A stretch of 20,678 nucleotides of DNA from a virus. Location of the stretch: IMG/VR virus record IMGVR_UViG_3300005264_000209, positions 1 to 20,678 of that record; one strand, written 5' to 3'. Below, piece by piece: positions 7,853 to 16,302 of the stretch (its first letter is position 1; the number at the start of each line of letters is the position of its first letter). The translations under genes were made by a program, and so were the position numbers. The notes under the pieces were generated by a model. That model did no database searches. It was not told the DNA's origin and was given only the letters and a program-made list of their open reading frames with translations.

Positions 7853-9358
7853 ATGGCAAAATACAAAAGCTATCCATTCCAATTAAATGATATGACATCA
7901 TGGAATGGTCTCACAAGAGAAACACATTTAGTTAATGCATTCGGAGATGAACCTCAATATTTAGATAAGGTTGTAAGAAATGTTTTTAATGTAAATTACG
8001 GAATGTTATTTGATGAATATTTGAATCAATTTGATACAAAATATGTAGATGAAGATAAGATGTATAAATGGAAATTAAGAGGACGTGATGAACGTAATAT
8101 TCCTTTGTTAGATATTTGGGAAGATGAAAATGGTACTGTAGTAGCAGGAACAACTACTTCTAGAATTGGTATTAATGGACAACGATTTTATATGGATTTT
8201 CCTGAAGATTATTTTTCAGTTACAGCTGTAATTCGTGGAGCAAAAGACTTATATCATTTAAGAGTTATGTCAGATGGTATTGAAATTACTCCTAATCGTT
8301 TTAGATATGAATTTCAATTAGTAACAGGTGATGATAGTTTCTTTATTCCTTTAAATGAAGTTGAGAAAGGTTCTCGATGGGCATTATCTTATGGTTTATC
8401 AGAACGTTATTTATCCAAAGATGGAGCAGATATTTCTTTCAGTTCTCCTTTTACAATGCAGAATCGTATATCTATGTTTAGAATGGAACATACCGTTGCT
8501 GGAGAGATGATTGATAAAGGTAAAAATAAACCTTTATTATTTGGATTTTTAGGTGAAGATAACCAAGTTAGAAAAGCATGGATTCCTGAATTAGATTATA
8601 AATTCATTGCAGATTTTAAAAAACGTAAAAATAGAATGACGTTTTATGGTCAATCTACTTTAAGACAAGATGGTTCTTCTACAATGAAAGGAAGTTCTGG
8701 CAATGTTATTGAAAGCGGTTTAGGTATTAGAGGTCAAATTTCAGCTACTAATAAGTTTGCCTACGATAAATTAACATTTAAACAATTACGTTCTATTCTT
8801 TTAGAAATTTCTATTGGTCGTAAAACAATGGGAGATCGTCATTTTGTAATAGGTACAGGTGAATATGGTCTTGCAATGTTACATGATATGATTTCAGAAC
8901 ATTTATCAGCAAATGACTATAAATGGTTAAATGATACTACTGGGCGAGGATTTAGCTGGACAGATAATGATATTAAAGTTAAATTTGGACAATTCCGAGG
9001 ATTTGCTACAATCAATGGTATTAAAGTATCGTTTATGCATATTGATCATTATGATGATCCAGTTCTTAACATATTACAACATCCAGATGGTGGACCAGCA
9101 GAAAGTCGTAGATTAACTATCATGGATGTTGGTTCAAAAACAGAACCTAATATTCATAAAATTAGAATTAAAAACTTTGAACCTCAATATGCTTATATCC
9201 CTGGTTTAAGAGATCCTTTTGAAAAAGGTGGATTAACTAGAATGAAGAAAGTAGCCTCTAAAGTTGATGGTTATGATATGATGTTAATGGATAAAGAAGG
9301 AGCAGTTGTTGTTGATCCAACAAGAATTGTAGAATTTATCCCTTCAATTATTGTATAA
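7853..9358 (+). CDS. Major capsid protein (HK97-fold candidate)
   Basis: This 501-residue protein is the best candidate for the shell subunit. It follows terminase, portal and scaffold-like genes in the standard order. Its length matches the roughly 500-residue capsid proteins of crAss-like and related Bacteroidota phages. It is a mixed alpha/beta soluble protein with no signal peptide or membrane segment. It also has more CGT arginine codons than its neighbours (eleven by my count), consistent with high expression. It has its own promoter candidate. No N-terminal coiled-coil delta domain or obvious protease cleavage site stands out, so head assembly probably relies on the separate upstream scaffold-like protein. 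I infer the HK97 fold from context and did not see it directly. Confidence 0.75.
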   Translation: MAKYKSYPFQLNDMTSWNGLTRETHLVNAFGDEPQYLDKVVRNVFNVNYGMLFDEYLNQFDTKYVDEDKMYKWKLRGRDERNIPLLDIWEDENGTVVAGTTTSRIGINGQRFYMDFPEDYFSVTAVIRGAKDLYHLRVMSDGIEITPNRFRYEFQLVTGDDSFFIPLNEVEKGSRWALSYGLSERYLSKDGADISFSSPFTMQNRISMFRMEHTVAGEMIDKGKNKPLLFGFLGEDNQVRKAWIPELDYKFIADFKKRKNRMTFYGQSTLRQDGSSTMKGSSGNVIESGLGIRGQISATNKFAYDKLTFKQLRSILLEISIGRKTMGDRHFVIGTGEYGLAMLHDMISEHLSANDYKWLNDTTGRGFSWTDNDIKVKFGQFRGFATINGIKVSFMHIDHYDDPVLNILQHPDGGPAESRRLTIMDVGSKTEPNIHKIRIKNFEPQYAYIPGLRDPFEKGGLTRMKKVASKVDGYDMMLMDKEGAVVVDPTRIVEFIPSIIV

Positions 9359-9389
9359 ACAAATTAAATTAAAATAAATTACTGAGCAA

Positions 9390-10226
9390 ATGGCTGTAAA
9401 AAAGAAATCTAATAATATTGGTACAATCCCTCAAAATGAGGGGAGTACCAGTTTAAATTTTATGTTACCTGATAAAAAGGTAACCTTACTTCCAATAGTA
9501 AGACAAAAATCATTTATGGGGAGTACTAATCATGATGGATTATTTTTATATACTGGAGCATTTAATGCCTGGACTATATATAGAAATCAACATGGTAATT
9601 ACGTAGACCCTTTAAATTATAAAGAACGAGAATATTTAGAAAAAGAATTAAAAGAAGATTTTAATGTGTATCATAAAGATAATTTTTGGAAGAATTATTC
9701 ATTTAAAATTAAAAAGAATAATTCAGAAATGTCTAGTTTGAAAAGAGTATTTAATTTATCAAATCCTCATGATTTTATTGCATATAAATTGTTGTTAACT
9801 GCACCTAATGTAGCTAATTCAATAAAAGAAAAAGATGATACACCTGAATATGCAGCATGTTATGCATGGCTTACAGAAAACGAGAATAAGAAAAGTTATT
9901 TAAGAGATATGTTATATGTTATGAATTTAAGAACAAATAAAGATCAAACATTAGAGGAAGTAGTTAATATTGTAATAGATGCGATTGAAAGTCAACGAGT
10001 ATATAATTTATATGAACTAATTAACGATGAAGATATTACTTTAAAAATTCTATTAGCTAAATCATTAAGAGCAAGAGCAATTGTAATTCGTAGAAATAAA
10101 TTTTATGATGTTAATGGAGACTTACTAGCCAATAATAGATTATCTATGCTAGAATGGTTATCTTCTCCAGAAAATGGTATAGGTGTTCTTGAAATAAAGA
10201 AACTTATTGAAAAATCTAAAATATAA
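9390..10226 (+). CDS. Unknown virion-region protein after the capsid gene
   Basis: I do not recognise this 278-residue protein. The N-terminal 35 residues are basic then Ser/Asn-rich. The rest looks largely helical, with aromatic patches (for example the F-W-K-N-Y stretch near residue 100). There is no signal peptide or membrane segment. It lies between the capsid gene and a connector-like gene, inside the unit bracketed by the 7799 promoter and the 12315 terminator, and the next ORF starts 6 bases after its stop. That place suits a head-completion, capsid-accessory or tail-chaperone role, but nothing in the sequence decides between these. Two GGGGAGTAC copies at 9440-9448 and 9519-9527 encode similar G-S-T segments and are probably coincidental. 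Confidence 0.65.
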   Translation: MAVKKKSNNIGTIPQNEGSTSLNFMLPDKKVTLLPIVRQKSFMGSTNHDGLFLYTGAFNAWTIYRNQHGNYVDPLNYKEREYLEKELKEDFNVYHKDNFWKNYSFKIKKNNSEMSSLKRVFNLSNPHDFIAYKLLLTAPNVANSIKEKDDTPEYAACYAWLTENENKKSYLRDMLYVMNLRTNKDQTLEEVVNIVIDAIESQRVYNLYELINDEDITLKILLAKSLRARAIVIRRNKFYDVNGDLLANNRLSMLEWLSSPENGIGVLEIKKLIEKSKI

Positions 10227-10232
10227 TTTATT

Positions 10233-11024
10233 ATGGTAGCAAATAGTATGAGAAATTTATTTAAAGAATTATATGATGGAGCATCAGCTCAAGAGATGGG
10301 GTTTGATGATATTGAAGTAATGAGATTTTTGAATTTATCTCAAGATTTAATAATTAAAGAAAATTTTTATCCTCTTAGAAATAGATTTAAAGAAGGATTT
10401 GAGACATCTTCAAAAAGAGATATGGAATTAAATAATTTAAAACGTTCTGCTACAACATGGTTTAATAAACTAACAAATTATTGGGAAACTATTAATTATA
10501 ATGGTGTACTAGAAAGTAATACAGAAATCATATCAAATGATTTAATAACAAATAATAATTCGGTTATGATTGAATTATTAGAAGAAGTACTGTTATTATT
10601 AGGAAGTGACACTGTTGATATTAAATTAAAAACAGAATTACAAGATAAAAATACTATAAGGAATATTCATGTTAAAAATATAAACGAAGACAATTTAGAT
10701 AATATATTAAAAAATCCTTTTGAAAAACCAGATATTACAGTAATTTATAGAAGTCTTGAAAAAAGAACAGAGGATGATGATCATAAATTTGTAAAATTTT
10801 ATTTACCGGAAGGATATGAATTTATGAGATGGAATTTCTCTTATCTAAAACGTCCAAGAGAAATAGTTGTAGATATATTAGACCCTAGTCAACAAATTAA
10901 TTGTGAATTAGATGAAATTATACACAATGATATTGTATTCAAAGCAGTTGAATTAGCTTTGGGTTCAATAGGATCGCAAAAAACACAAATTGCAATCCAT
11001 AACACAAACACAAAAACTAACTAA
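10233..11024 (+). CDS. Putative head-tail connector (adaptor-like) protein
   Basis: This 263-residue protein has a helical N-terminal region and a C-terminal part (about residues 190-255) that runs from a beta segment through F-S-Y-L-K-R-P-R-E-I-V-V-D. It then reaches C-E-L-D-E-I-I-H with a closing helix. A pattern of this kind, a K-x-P strand then C-E-L and a His before a terminal helix, recurs in connector or ring proteins of Bacteroidota phages as I recall them. Its place shortly after the capsid gene fits an adaptor under the portal. The following gene begins at the base right after its stop codon. The resemblance is from memory of the family, so I hold this at moderate confidence. Confidence 0.45.
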   Translation: MVANSMRNLFKELYDGASAQEMGFDDIEVMRFLNLSQDLIIKENFYPLRNRFKEGFETSSKRDMELNNLKRSATTWFNKLTNYWETINYNGVLESNTEIISNDLITNNNSVMIELLEEVLLLLGSDTVDIKLKTELQDKNTIRNIHVKNINEDNLDNILKNPFEKPDITVIYRSLEKRTEDDDHKFVKFYLPEGYEFMRWNFSYLKRPREIVVDILDPSQQINCELDEIIHNDIVFKAVELALGSIGSQKTQIAIHNTNTKTN

Positions 11025-12287
11025 ATGGCACAATTATCAGCTAATCATGTTACGTATGCTTTTGTAGCAAAAAATATTGCTAGACAGGCCACTACTATTA
11101 CAAACCCTGCTTCTATGACTTATATTAAAGAAGGAGAAGTTGTAGTTTCTGGATTAAATAATAAACTTATTACAGATGCTGCCGAAACTTATACAGGAGT
11201 TAAAAATATTAAAATATCACAATTAAAGAATACAGGACTTTATAGTTCGCCAACTTTAAATTATGATAATATAACTTTTTACAAAGTTACTGCTCATGCA
11301 AGTAAAGTACAAAAAGTAATTTATGTAGGTTTTAACGGAACTTCAGGTTGTTTAGAAAATAATAGTTTCTTAGCAGGACAACAATATGAAATTAGAGTTA
11401 AGAAATTAGATTTAATAGACCACTATGAAGATACTTATAATACGCATAAATTATTCTCATATTATAATGAAAGTGTTAGTACTGCACAATCTACAATTGC
11501 GAGAAAACTTGTTAAAAATGGAGTAAATAATTTTTATAATGATATTGACGGGTTTGTAAAAGTTGAAATGGTTACTAATTCAGCAACGACAGCAGCATCA
11601 GCAGCGGTTGATTTTATTGAAGGAAGTAAAGTAGCTATTGCGGCAGGTACTCATGGTATTGTTGCAGGTAAATTTATTAAAGTTAATACTACAGAAACAT
11701 ATTACGTTACAAGTGTTAATGGAAATAGTATTTATCTAGAGGTGCCTTATCAAGGAACTTCTTGTACATGTACACCTACAATTGTTACAACGGCAACAAT
11801 AGGAGATTGGGGAATTAAACTCTCAGGAAACGAAAAAATATTTGATGCTGAAAATAATAAATTTACATATAATGTAACTGATTTTGATATTGTAATTCCA
11901 GGGTTTACAGATACTCCTATTACTTATGCTTCATATGCTTCATTAGGTAATGGTGAATGGGAAGAAGTTGCCCAAATGGAATGGGAAGTACAAGATTATG
12001 ATGGTCAAACATCACATACAGATCATTTAATGCCAAGTCGTAAACGTTACTTTGAACAAGGAATTGACTATGATATTTTGGTGATTAAAGGATTTGACGA
12101 TAGTACAACCCAAATTTCAGGAACTCCAAAATCATTATTTACTGTTTATGTAGCTATTCCAGTTACAAATACTCAAGGTGATGATTCAGGAGCAAATCCT
12201 ACAAATATGGGAGTAGCAACTGCTTTAGATACATGGTTAACCGCAAACACTTCAACAACTTATACTGAAGCAAGTAACTTAACATAG
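11025..12287 (+). CDS. Major structural protein, tail-tube or capsid-auxiliary candidate
   Basis: This 420-residue protein is Thr/Ser/Ala-rich and mostly beta. The N-terminal 110 residues and the C-terminal 140 residues look like conserved structural parts. The latter has W-G-I-K-L followed by E-W-E-V-Q-D-Y-D-G, a pattern seen in uncharacterised structural proteins of Bacteroidota phages. Between them, at about residues 185-255, lies a small beta insertion ending in the L-E-V-P-Y-Q-G type motif found in phage surface domains, plus C247-T-C249. It is the last gene before a strong terminator, in the unit led by the capsid promoter, so it is probably made in high amounts. A tail tube and a capsid decoration protein are both possible. 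The stop is TAG, the only one among the complete genes here. Confidence 0.5.
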   Translation: MAQLSANHVTYAFVAKNIARQATTITNPASMTYIKEGEVVVSGLNNKLITDAAETYTGVKNIKISQLKNTGLYSSPTLNYDNITFYKVTAHASKVQKVIYVGFNGTSGCLENNSFLAGQQYEIRVKKLDLIDHYEDTYNTHKLFSYYNESVSTAQSTIARKLVKNGVNNFYNDIDGFVKVEMVTNSATTAASAAVDFIEGSKVAIAAGTHGIVAGKFIKVNTTETYYVTSVNGNSIYLEVPYQGTSCTCTPTIVTTATIGDWGIKLSGNEKIFDAENNKFTYNVTDFDIVIPGFTDTPITYASYASLGNGEWEEVAQMEWEVQDYDGQTSHTDHLMPSRKRYFEQGIDYDILVIKGFDDSTTQISGTPKSLFTVYVAIPVTNTQGDDSGANPTNMGVATALDTWLTANTSTTYTEASNLT

Positions 12288-12314
12288 TATTTATAATTTA
12301 ATATTATTACATAT

Positions 12315-12365
12315 AAAAGGAGAGGGAAGAATTGTATAGAATGTTTCTTTTCTTTCCTTTTTTTT
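12315..12365 (+). terminator. Intrinsic terminator after the capsid-tail unit
   Basis: The arm 12316-12331 (purine-rich, AAAGG then AGAGGGAAGAA) pairs along its whole 16-base length with 12345-12360, using three G-U pairs and no mismatches. The loop is 13 bases (12332-12344). A T-run of eight (12358-12365) closes the structure, the classic form of a Rho-independent terminator. It starts 28 bases after the stop of the 420-residue protein gene and ends 19 bases before the next ATG. Three wobble pairs in RNA may permit some readthrough into the fibre genes, for which I found no separate promoter. Confidence 0.8.
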
Positions 12366-12384
12366 ATAAACAACAAACAACATT

Positions 12385-13035
12385 ATGATAAGATACAAAA
12401 ATGATGATATAGATAATACTATTATTCTACAAGAGGTTGTAAGATTATTAAAACAAATTTCAGATGGATTACCACCACCTCCTCCAGGTGGATTAGCGAC
12501 AGAACCAACTCTTTTATTAGTTAATTCTGCACTTGATTTGTTGACGACTACTGTCAATGGTACAAGTTTAAATTCACTTGTTCAATTTGACAAAGATGGA
12601 ACAATCACAAATGTAATAGAGGATAGTGTTACTCCTAGCAACAATACACCATTGCCTGTTAAAATAACAAGTACTGCTGGAGATATTAATATTACAGCAG
12701 GAGATTTGAATGTTCAATTGAGTGCGTCAGGTACAAATTTTGATAGCGTGAGGATAGGTGATGGAAATAATTTACTAACAATAAATTCTGATGGTAGTTT
12801 AAATGTAATAACGAAAGAAGAGGATAGATTAGCAAGATATGCTATATCAAGAGATGATAGTTCAACAACTACAGAATATTATGGATTTACTGCAACAGAT
12901 GGTAATTGGTATATTATGCAAATAGATACTATAAATGGTGAATATAAATATGCAAATGGTAGTTCTGATTTTTTAACTAATTGGGGAGATAGAACAATAC
13001 TTGTTTATGCAGAATTTGAAACTTTAACTTGGTAA
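12385..13035 (+). CDS. Fibre-like structural protein with polyproline hinge
   Basis: This 216-residue protein has three parts. Residues 1-29 form a charged helix likely to anchor the protein or make it trimerise. Residues 30-36 are five Pro and two Gly, a rigid hinge. Residues 88-141 hold a beta module of the T-P-L-P-V-K-I-T ... D-L-N-V-Q-L-S ... R-I-G-D-G ... I-N-S-D-G-S type that occurs in many phage fibre and neck proteins. The C-terminal 65 residues contain Y-Y-G-F ... D-G-N-W-Y-I-M, a small domain also common in phage fibre proteins. It opens the gene group after the terminator. I infer a head fibre, neck fibre or tail fibre subunit. Which organelle carries it cannot be seen. Confidence 0.65.
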   Translation: MIRYKNDDIDNTIILQEVVRLLKQISDGLPPPPPGGLATEPTLLLVNSALDLLTTTVNGTSLNSLVQFDKDGTITNVIEDSVTPSNNTPLPVKITSTAGDINITAGDLNVQLSASGTNFDSVRIGDGNNLLTINSDGSLNVITKEEDRLARYAISRDDSSTTTEYYGFTATDGNWYIMQIDTINGEYKYANGSSDFLTNWGDRTILVYAEFETLTW

Positions 13036-13038
13036 ACT

Positions 13039-14172
13039 ATGTCATTAAACAATAAATATAATCCTTTATTAAAAAGAGGGATTCAAAAAATAAATAATCC
13101 AGATTTAGAAAAATATGATGTCACAGTAGGAACAGATGGAGATTATCCAGCTATTGACGGTATAAGGTTAGCTTTAGAAGACGGAAAAGAGCATTTAAAA
13201 TTAATATCTGATGTTACAGAAACTACTACTTTTTTATTGTCAAGTAATCTATTTATAAATGGACAAAATAAATATAAACTAACATTAGCAAAAGAAGTTA
13301 GTATAAATGCAAGTTCAAATATATTTCAATTAGATGATTTAACTTTTGAGGGAGATGTAACTGATGATTTTGTTATTCAAAGTGGTATAATTCGTATAAA
13401 CAATTGTGAAATTATATATAAGTCTGCAAGAACAACGAGTTCGTCTTATCTTTTTTATACTCCCCGACCTAATTCATTTATTAAAAATAGTAAAATAACT
13501 ATTACAAATGGAGGGAGTATTACAAGAATTGATATGAGGTTTTCTTATGAAAACATTGACTTATATTCTACAGGTAGTGATGTACGAATAGTATTAGGAG
13601 GTATCAGTAATAATGTAACATTTAAAAACATGAGATTCTATGGCAATCTTTATCACGCATTATCCTCAAGCGGAGGTTGTATTTACCATAATCCTTTACA
13701 TCAATTCTATTGCCCAGATGATATTAACTTAAATTTATATAATGAAAATGTTAATGTTATTATACCAAAAGGATTTGTCGTTTCAAATATGAATTTTTCT
13801 TTAAGGTTATTTGAAATTAAATATTTTAGAATGTGTAATCATTCACGTTTTGAAAAAGGAACAGTATTAAATGCTGAATTATGTAATTGGACAAGCGGTG
13901 GTGGTGTTCACGATAATGTTTTTGAACAAGTAACTTTTACAGGAAATATAACAATAAGCGGAGATAACAATTCATTCAAAAATTGTATTTTTGAAAATGA
14001 TGTGACTATAGATGCTGATAATGTAACAATTGAAAATTCTTTTGTTGAAAATGGAACAATTACAGTAAATCCAACAGCTGATAAAACAACATTAATAGGA
14101 AATAGAACATTAACTTCGATAGGTTATGTTGGAAGTACGAATACACAATTAGTAGCAAATAACTTAATATAA
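13039..14172 (+). CDS. Right-handed beta-helix spike or fibre protein
   Basis: This 377-residue protein begins with a short basic segment. It then has V-T-V-G-T-D-G-D-Y-P-A-I-D-G at about 29-42, the usual entry to pectate-lyase-like beta-helix proteins of phages. From about residue 50 to the end, short beta strands with regularly placed Asn, Ile and aromatic residues repeat at intervals near 20 residues (for example I-N-N-C-E-I, F-K-N-C-I-F-E-N, V-T-I-E-N-S-F-V-E-N). This is the stacking pattern of a right-handed parallel beta-helix. Such proteins bind, and sometimes cut, bacterial surface polysaccharide. I cannot identify catalytic acids, so enzymatic action is not shown. It starts 3 bases after the preceding fibre gene. 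Confidence 0.7.
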   Translation: MSLNNKYNPLLKRGIQKINNPDLEKYDVTVGTDGDYPAIDGIRLALEDGKEHLKLISDVTETTTFLLSSNLFINGQNKYKLTLAKEVSINASSNIFQLDDLTFEGDVTDDFVIQSGIIRINNCEIIYKSARTTSSSYLFYTPRPNSFIKNSKITITNGGSITRIDMRFSYENIDLYSTGSDVRIVLGGISNNVTFKNMRFYGNLYHALSSSGGCIYHNPLHQFYCPDDINLNLYNENVNVIIPKGFVVSNMNFSLRLFEIKYFRMCNHSRFEKGTVLNAELCNWTSGGGVHDNVFEQVTFTGNITISGDNNSFKNCIFENDVTIDADNVTIENSFVENGTITVNPTADKTTLIGNRTLTSIGYVGSTNTQLVANNLI

Positions 14173-14183
14173 AACAAAATAAT

Positions 14184-14741
14184 ATGCAATTAAATAATAG
14201 AATAACAGGGCATAAAATATTGTCTAATAAAATAGATATTAATCAAAAAAGAATTGTTTATTCAGAATACGAACAAATAGTATTTGATTCTGATGGAAAC
14301 GAAGTAGTTAAATTTTTAAAAGAACAAAAATCAAAAGTATTCAATGATATTGATTTATCCATATTAGCAGATAATACATTAAGTATCGAAGACAATATTT
14401 TAAAAATTTATTTAACAGCGTTACTCAACACTCTTAAAGATAAAGAGAATTGGGAAATATCGGAAAATAAACAAAATTGGTTGTATCAGGACAGAAATTA
14501 TTGTATTACAATTTTAAATTCTTTCATACTTAAAGAATTACAGCCTATTAATGCAGAAGGTGATTTATCGCCGATAGGAACAATTATTAATAATGAGAGA
14601 ACTAATAATTATGGTTTCTATTCAACTAATGACGGAGATAAAGTAATGACCCTTTATACACCAACTATTAGTCCAGATGACCAACCGATCATACAGCCAT
14701 TTTTGGGTACTAAAATATGGTTGGAAACTAAATTAACATAA
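14184..14741 (+). CDS. Unknown protein within the fibre gene group
   Basis: I do not recognise this 185-residue protein. It appears to have a beta-rich N-terminal third (residues 1-60, with alternating hydrophobic residues around F-D-S-D-G-N-E), a helical middle (about 70-125) and a beta-rich C-terminal end. No membrane segment, signal peptide or catalytic motif is visible. It is placed between the beta-helix protein and the lectin-tipped fibre, with gaps of 11 and 4 bases. Genes of this size among phage fibres are often small fibre subunits, fibre attachment proteins or folding helpers. I cannot choose among these. Confidence 0.6.
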   Translation: MQLNNRITGHKILSNKIDINQKRIVYSEYEQIVFDSDGNEVVKFLKEQKSKVFNDIDLSILADNTLSIEDNILKIYLTALLNTLKDKENWEISENKQNWLYQDRNYCITILNSFILKELQPINAEGDLSPIGTIINNERTNNYGFYSTNDGDKVMTLYTPTISPDDQPIIQPFLGTKIWLETKLT

Positions 14742-14745
14742 TATT

Positions 14746-16272
14746 ATGGGAGAAAAATCAAAAATGCAAGGGGAATTATATTGTGAAGGTAATAAGTATG
14801 TACAACCAATACCATATCCGATAGTTACAACAATCGAGAGGGATAATCTTACGGTTGATAATGGATATAAAATATATAATTCTGATACAGCAACATATCA
14901 AATGTATAATGGTACAACATGGTATGATATATTTGATGATGAATTAGGAATAAAAACCAAAGCATTTAAAGTTAATGTAGATAGTGGGTTATCTGGAGAT
15001 GTAATAGATTTAGATTGTTTAGATAATACTAACTTCTTTGATATTTACCTTGATAGACCTATGACAAGAATAAATATGCCTACAAATGTAGTTAATGGTC
15101 AATCATATAAAGTACAAATACGTCAAGATGGAGTCGGCGGTAGATTTGTAAGATGGGGTAATAAAGATACATTTAAATATTTAGAAGTATCAATTTATCA
15201 AAGTGGTGGAGAAATAGAACTTTACATAAAAGATGGAACTTTTGATTGGAGTGTTTTGAGAGCGGATGCTGGTAGAAAATCATTTATTAATTTAGATGGC
15301 TTTGCCTATGAGAATAATAATTTAGCAGGATTAAAAGTTAAAAGTTTTGATGAAAGCTCTAACCTTATCACTTGCTATTCACCTAATTGGGAAATATATG
15401 ATGATGAAAATGTAATTGATGTTACAATAGAAGTTGAAAATGCCTTCTATTTCATTGATGAAAAGGGTGATGATTGGATAGGACAATTCCCTTATGGTGT
15501 TACAATGTTCCAATTCTATTCTACTAATGATGGTAATAGTGCTATGTTAGAAAAAATAGGAGTTTTCTCAAATTCATTATATACACAAGCAAAAGTAAAA
15601 TTTGAAGAAACATTAACAGATGATTTTATAAACGGTAGTGATGACGGTTTACTTAATTGGAGAGAGGGTAATGCTAATGGAACAACAGTTTCATCAAGTG
15701 CTGATGTTGATGGTGAACATCCAGGTTTATTAATTCAAAGGTTGAATGGTGGTGCAACAGCAGATGGTAGAACATCAACTACAATGGGTACTGATATGTT
15801 TAACATATCAAATAAACGAATTATAATTGAAGGTGTTGTTAAACCAAATGGAAACGCATTCTCAACAGCAGATGTAAACTATTACTTTGGTTGGGTAGAT
15901 AATGTTCAATTCCATCAATCAAACAATAGTGTATATTTTCAATTAATTGCTGAGGGAAGCGAAAAAGGTAGAGTTCATTGTATAACTAAGAATGCTGGTA
16001 CAACAACTGATTACGATACAGGCATTGATTTTTTAGAAGATGAATGGCATTCGTTAAAAATAGGATTACCACCAAATGGTTTAGGTATCCATTTCATTGT
16101 TGATAATATACTTGTACACACAGCAAATAGAGCAACATTCAGTGAAAATGAAAAAGTAACTTGTGGTTTTGGGCAATATTATGATTTTACAGGAACATCT
16201 CTACCACATAATAAAGATTGGTTTATTGATGTATTTTCATTAAAATATCGAATGAATAATAATAGAATATAA
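14746..16272 (+). CDS. Tail fibre with C-terminal lectin-like domain
   Basis: This 508-residue protein is modular. Residues 20-62 hold the fibre motif in which an E-R-D-N-L region leads to Y-K-I-Y-N-S-D-T and then Y-N-G-T-T-W. Residues about 82-170 hold a beta domain with the signature R-Q-D-G-V-G-G-R-F-V-R-W-G, which is widespread in phage fibre and baseplate-peripheral proteins. From about residue 288, D-D-F-I-N-G ... L-L-N-W starts a concanavalin A/LamG-like beta-sandwich that runs to the C-terminus with E-W-H-S-L-K-I near its end. That fold commonly binds glycans. It is the strongest receptor-binding candidate in the window. The middle section (about 180-285) is beta-rich and I do not recognise it. 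Confidence 0.75.
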   Translation: MGEKSKMQGELYCEGNKYVQPIPYPIVTTIERDNLTVDNGYKIYNSDTATYQMYNGTTWYDIFDDELGIKTKAFKVNVDSGLSGDVIDLDCLDNTNFFDIYLDRPMTRINMPTNVVNGQSYKVQIRQDGVGGRFVRWGNKDTFKYLEVSIYQSGGEIELYIKDGTFDWSVLRADAGRKSFINLDGFAYENNNLAGLKVKSFDESSNLITCYSPNWEIYDDENVIDVTIEVENAFYFIDEKGDDWIGQFPYGVTMFQFYSTNDGNSAMLEKIGVFSNSLYTQAKVKFEETLTDDFINGSDDGLLNWREGNANGTTVSSSADVDGEHPGLLIQRLNGGATADGRTSTTMGTDMFNISNKRIIIEGVVKPNGNAFSTADVNYYFGWVDNVQFHQSNNSVYFQLIAEGSEKGRVHCITKNAGTTTDYDTGIDFLEDEWHSLKIGLPPNGLGIHFIVDNILVHTANRATFSENEKVTCGFGQYYDFTGTSLPHNKDWFIDVFSLKYRMNNNRI

Positions 16273-16302
16273 TATAATTGAAAAATAAAAAAAAATAAAA
16301 AA

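Noticed and set aside
8931-9116. Alternative + frame of 61 codons inside the capsid gene
   Set aside because: Entirely internal to a well supported gene, with no leader or protein-like features.
9464-9484. GTTACC/GGTAAC hairpin as an attenuator
   Set aside because: Only six pairs with a 9-base loop, inside coding sequence and without a T-tract.
11763-11774. Perfect 12-base palindrome TGTACATGTACA
   Set aside because: It results from a Cys-Thr-Cys-Thr codon repeat within coding sequence, and I found no second copy.
12285-12302. TAG stop of the 420-residue gene as a sign of stop-codon recoding, as in some gut phages
   Set aside because: Readthrough would add only two residues before a TAA. 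All genes are full length under the standard code without internal TAG, and the terminator follows directly.
12291-12557. Reverse-strand reading frame of 88 codons across the terminator and the start of a fibre gene
   Set aside because: It covers a clear terminator and a recognisable fibre gene on the + strand. The protein looks like a reversed low-complexity translation.
16273-16280. TATAATTG as a promoter box before the membrane-protein gene
   Set aside because: One mismatch to the -7 box and no TTTG or TTG at the required distance upstream. Such matches are expected by chance in this AT-rich DNA.
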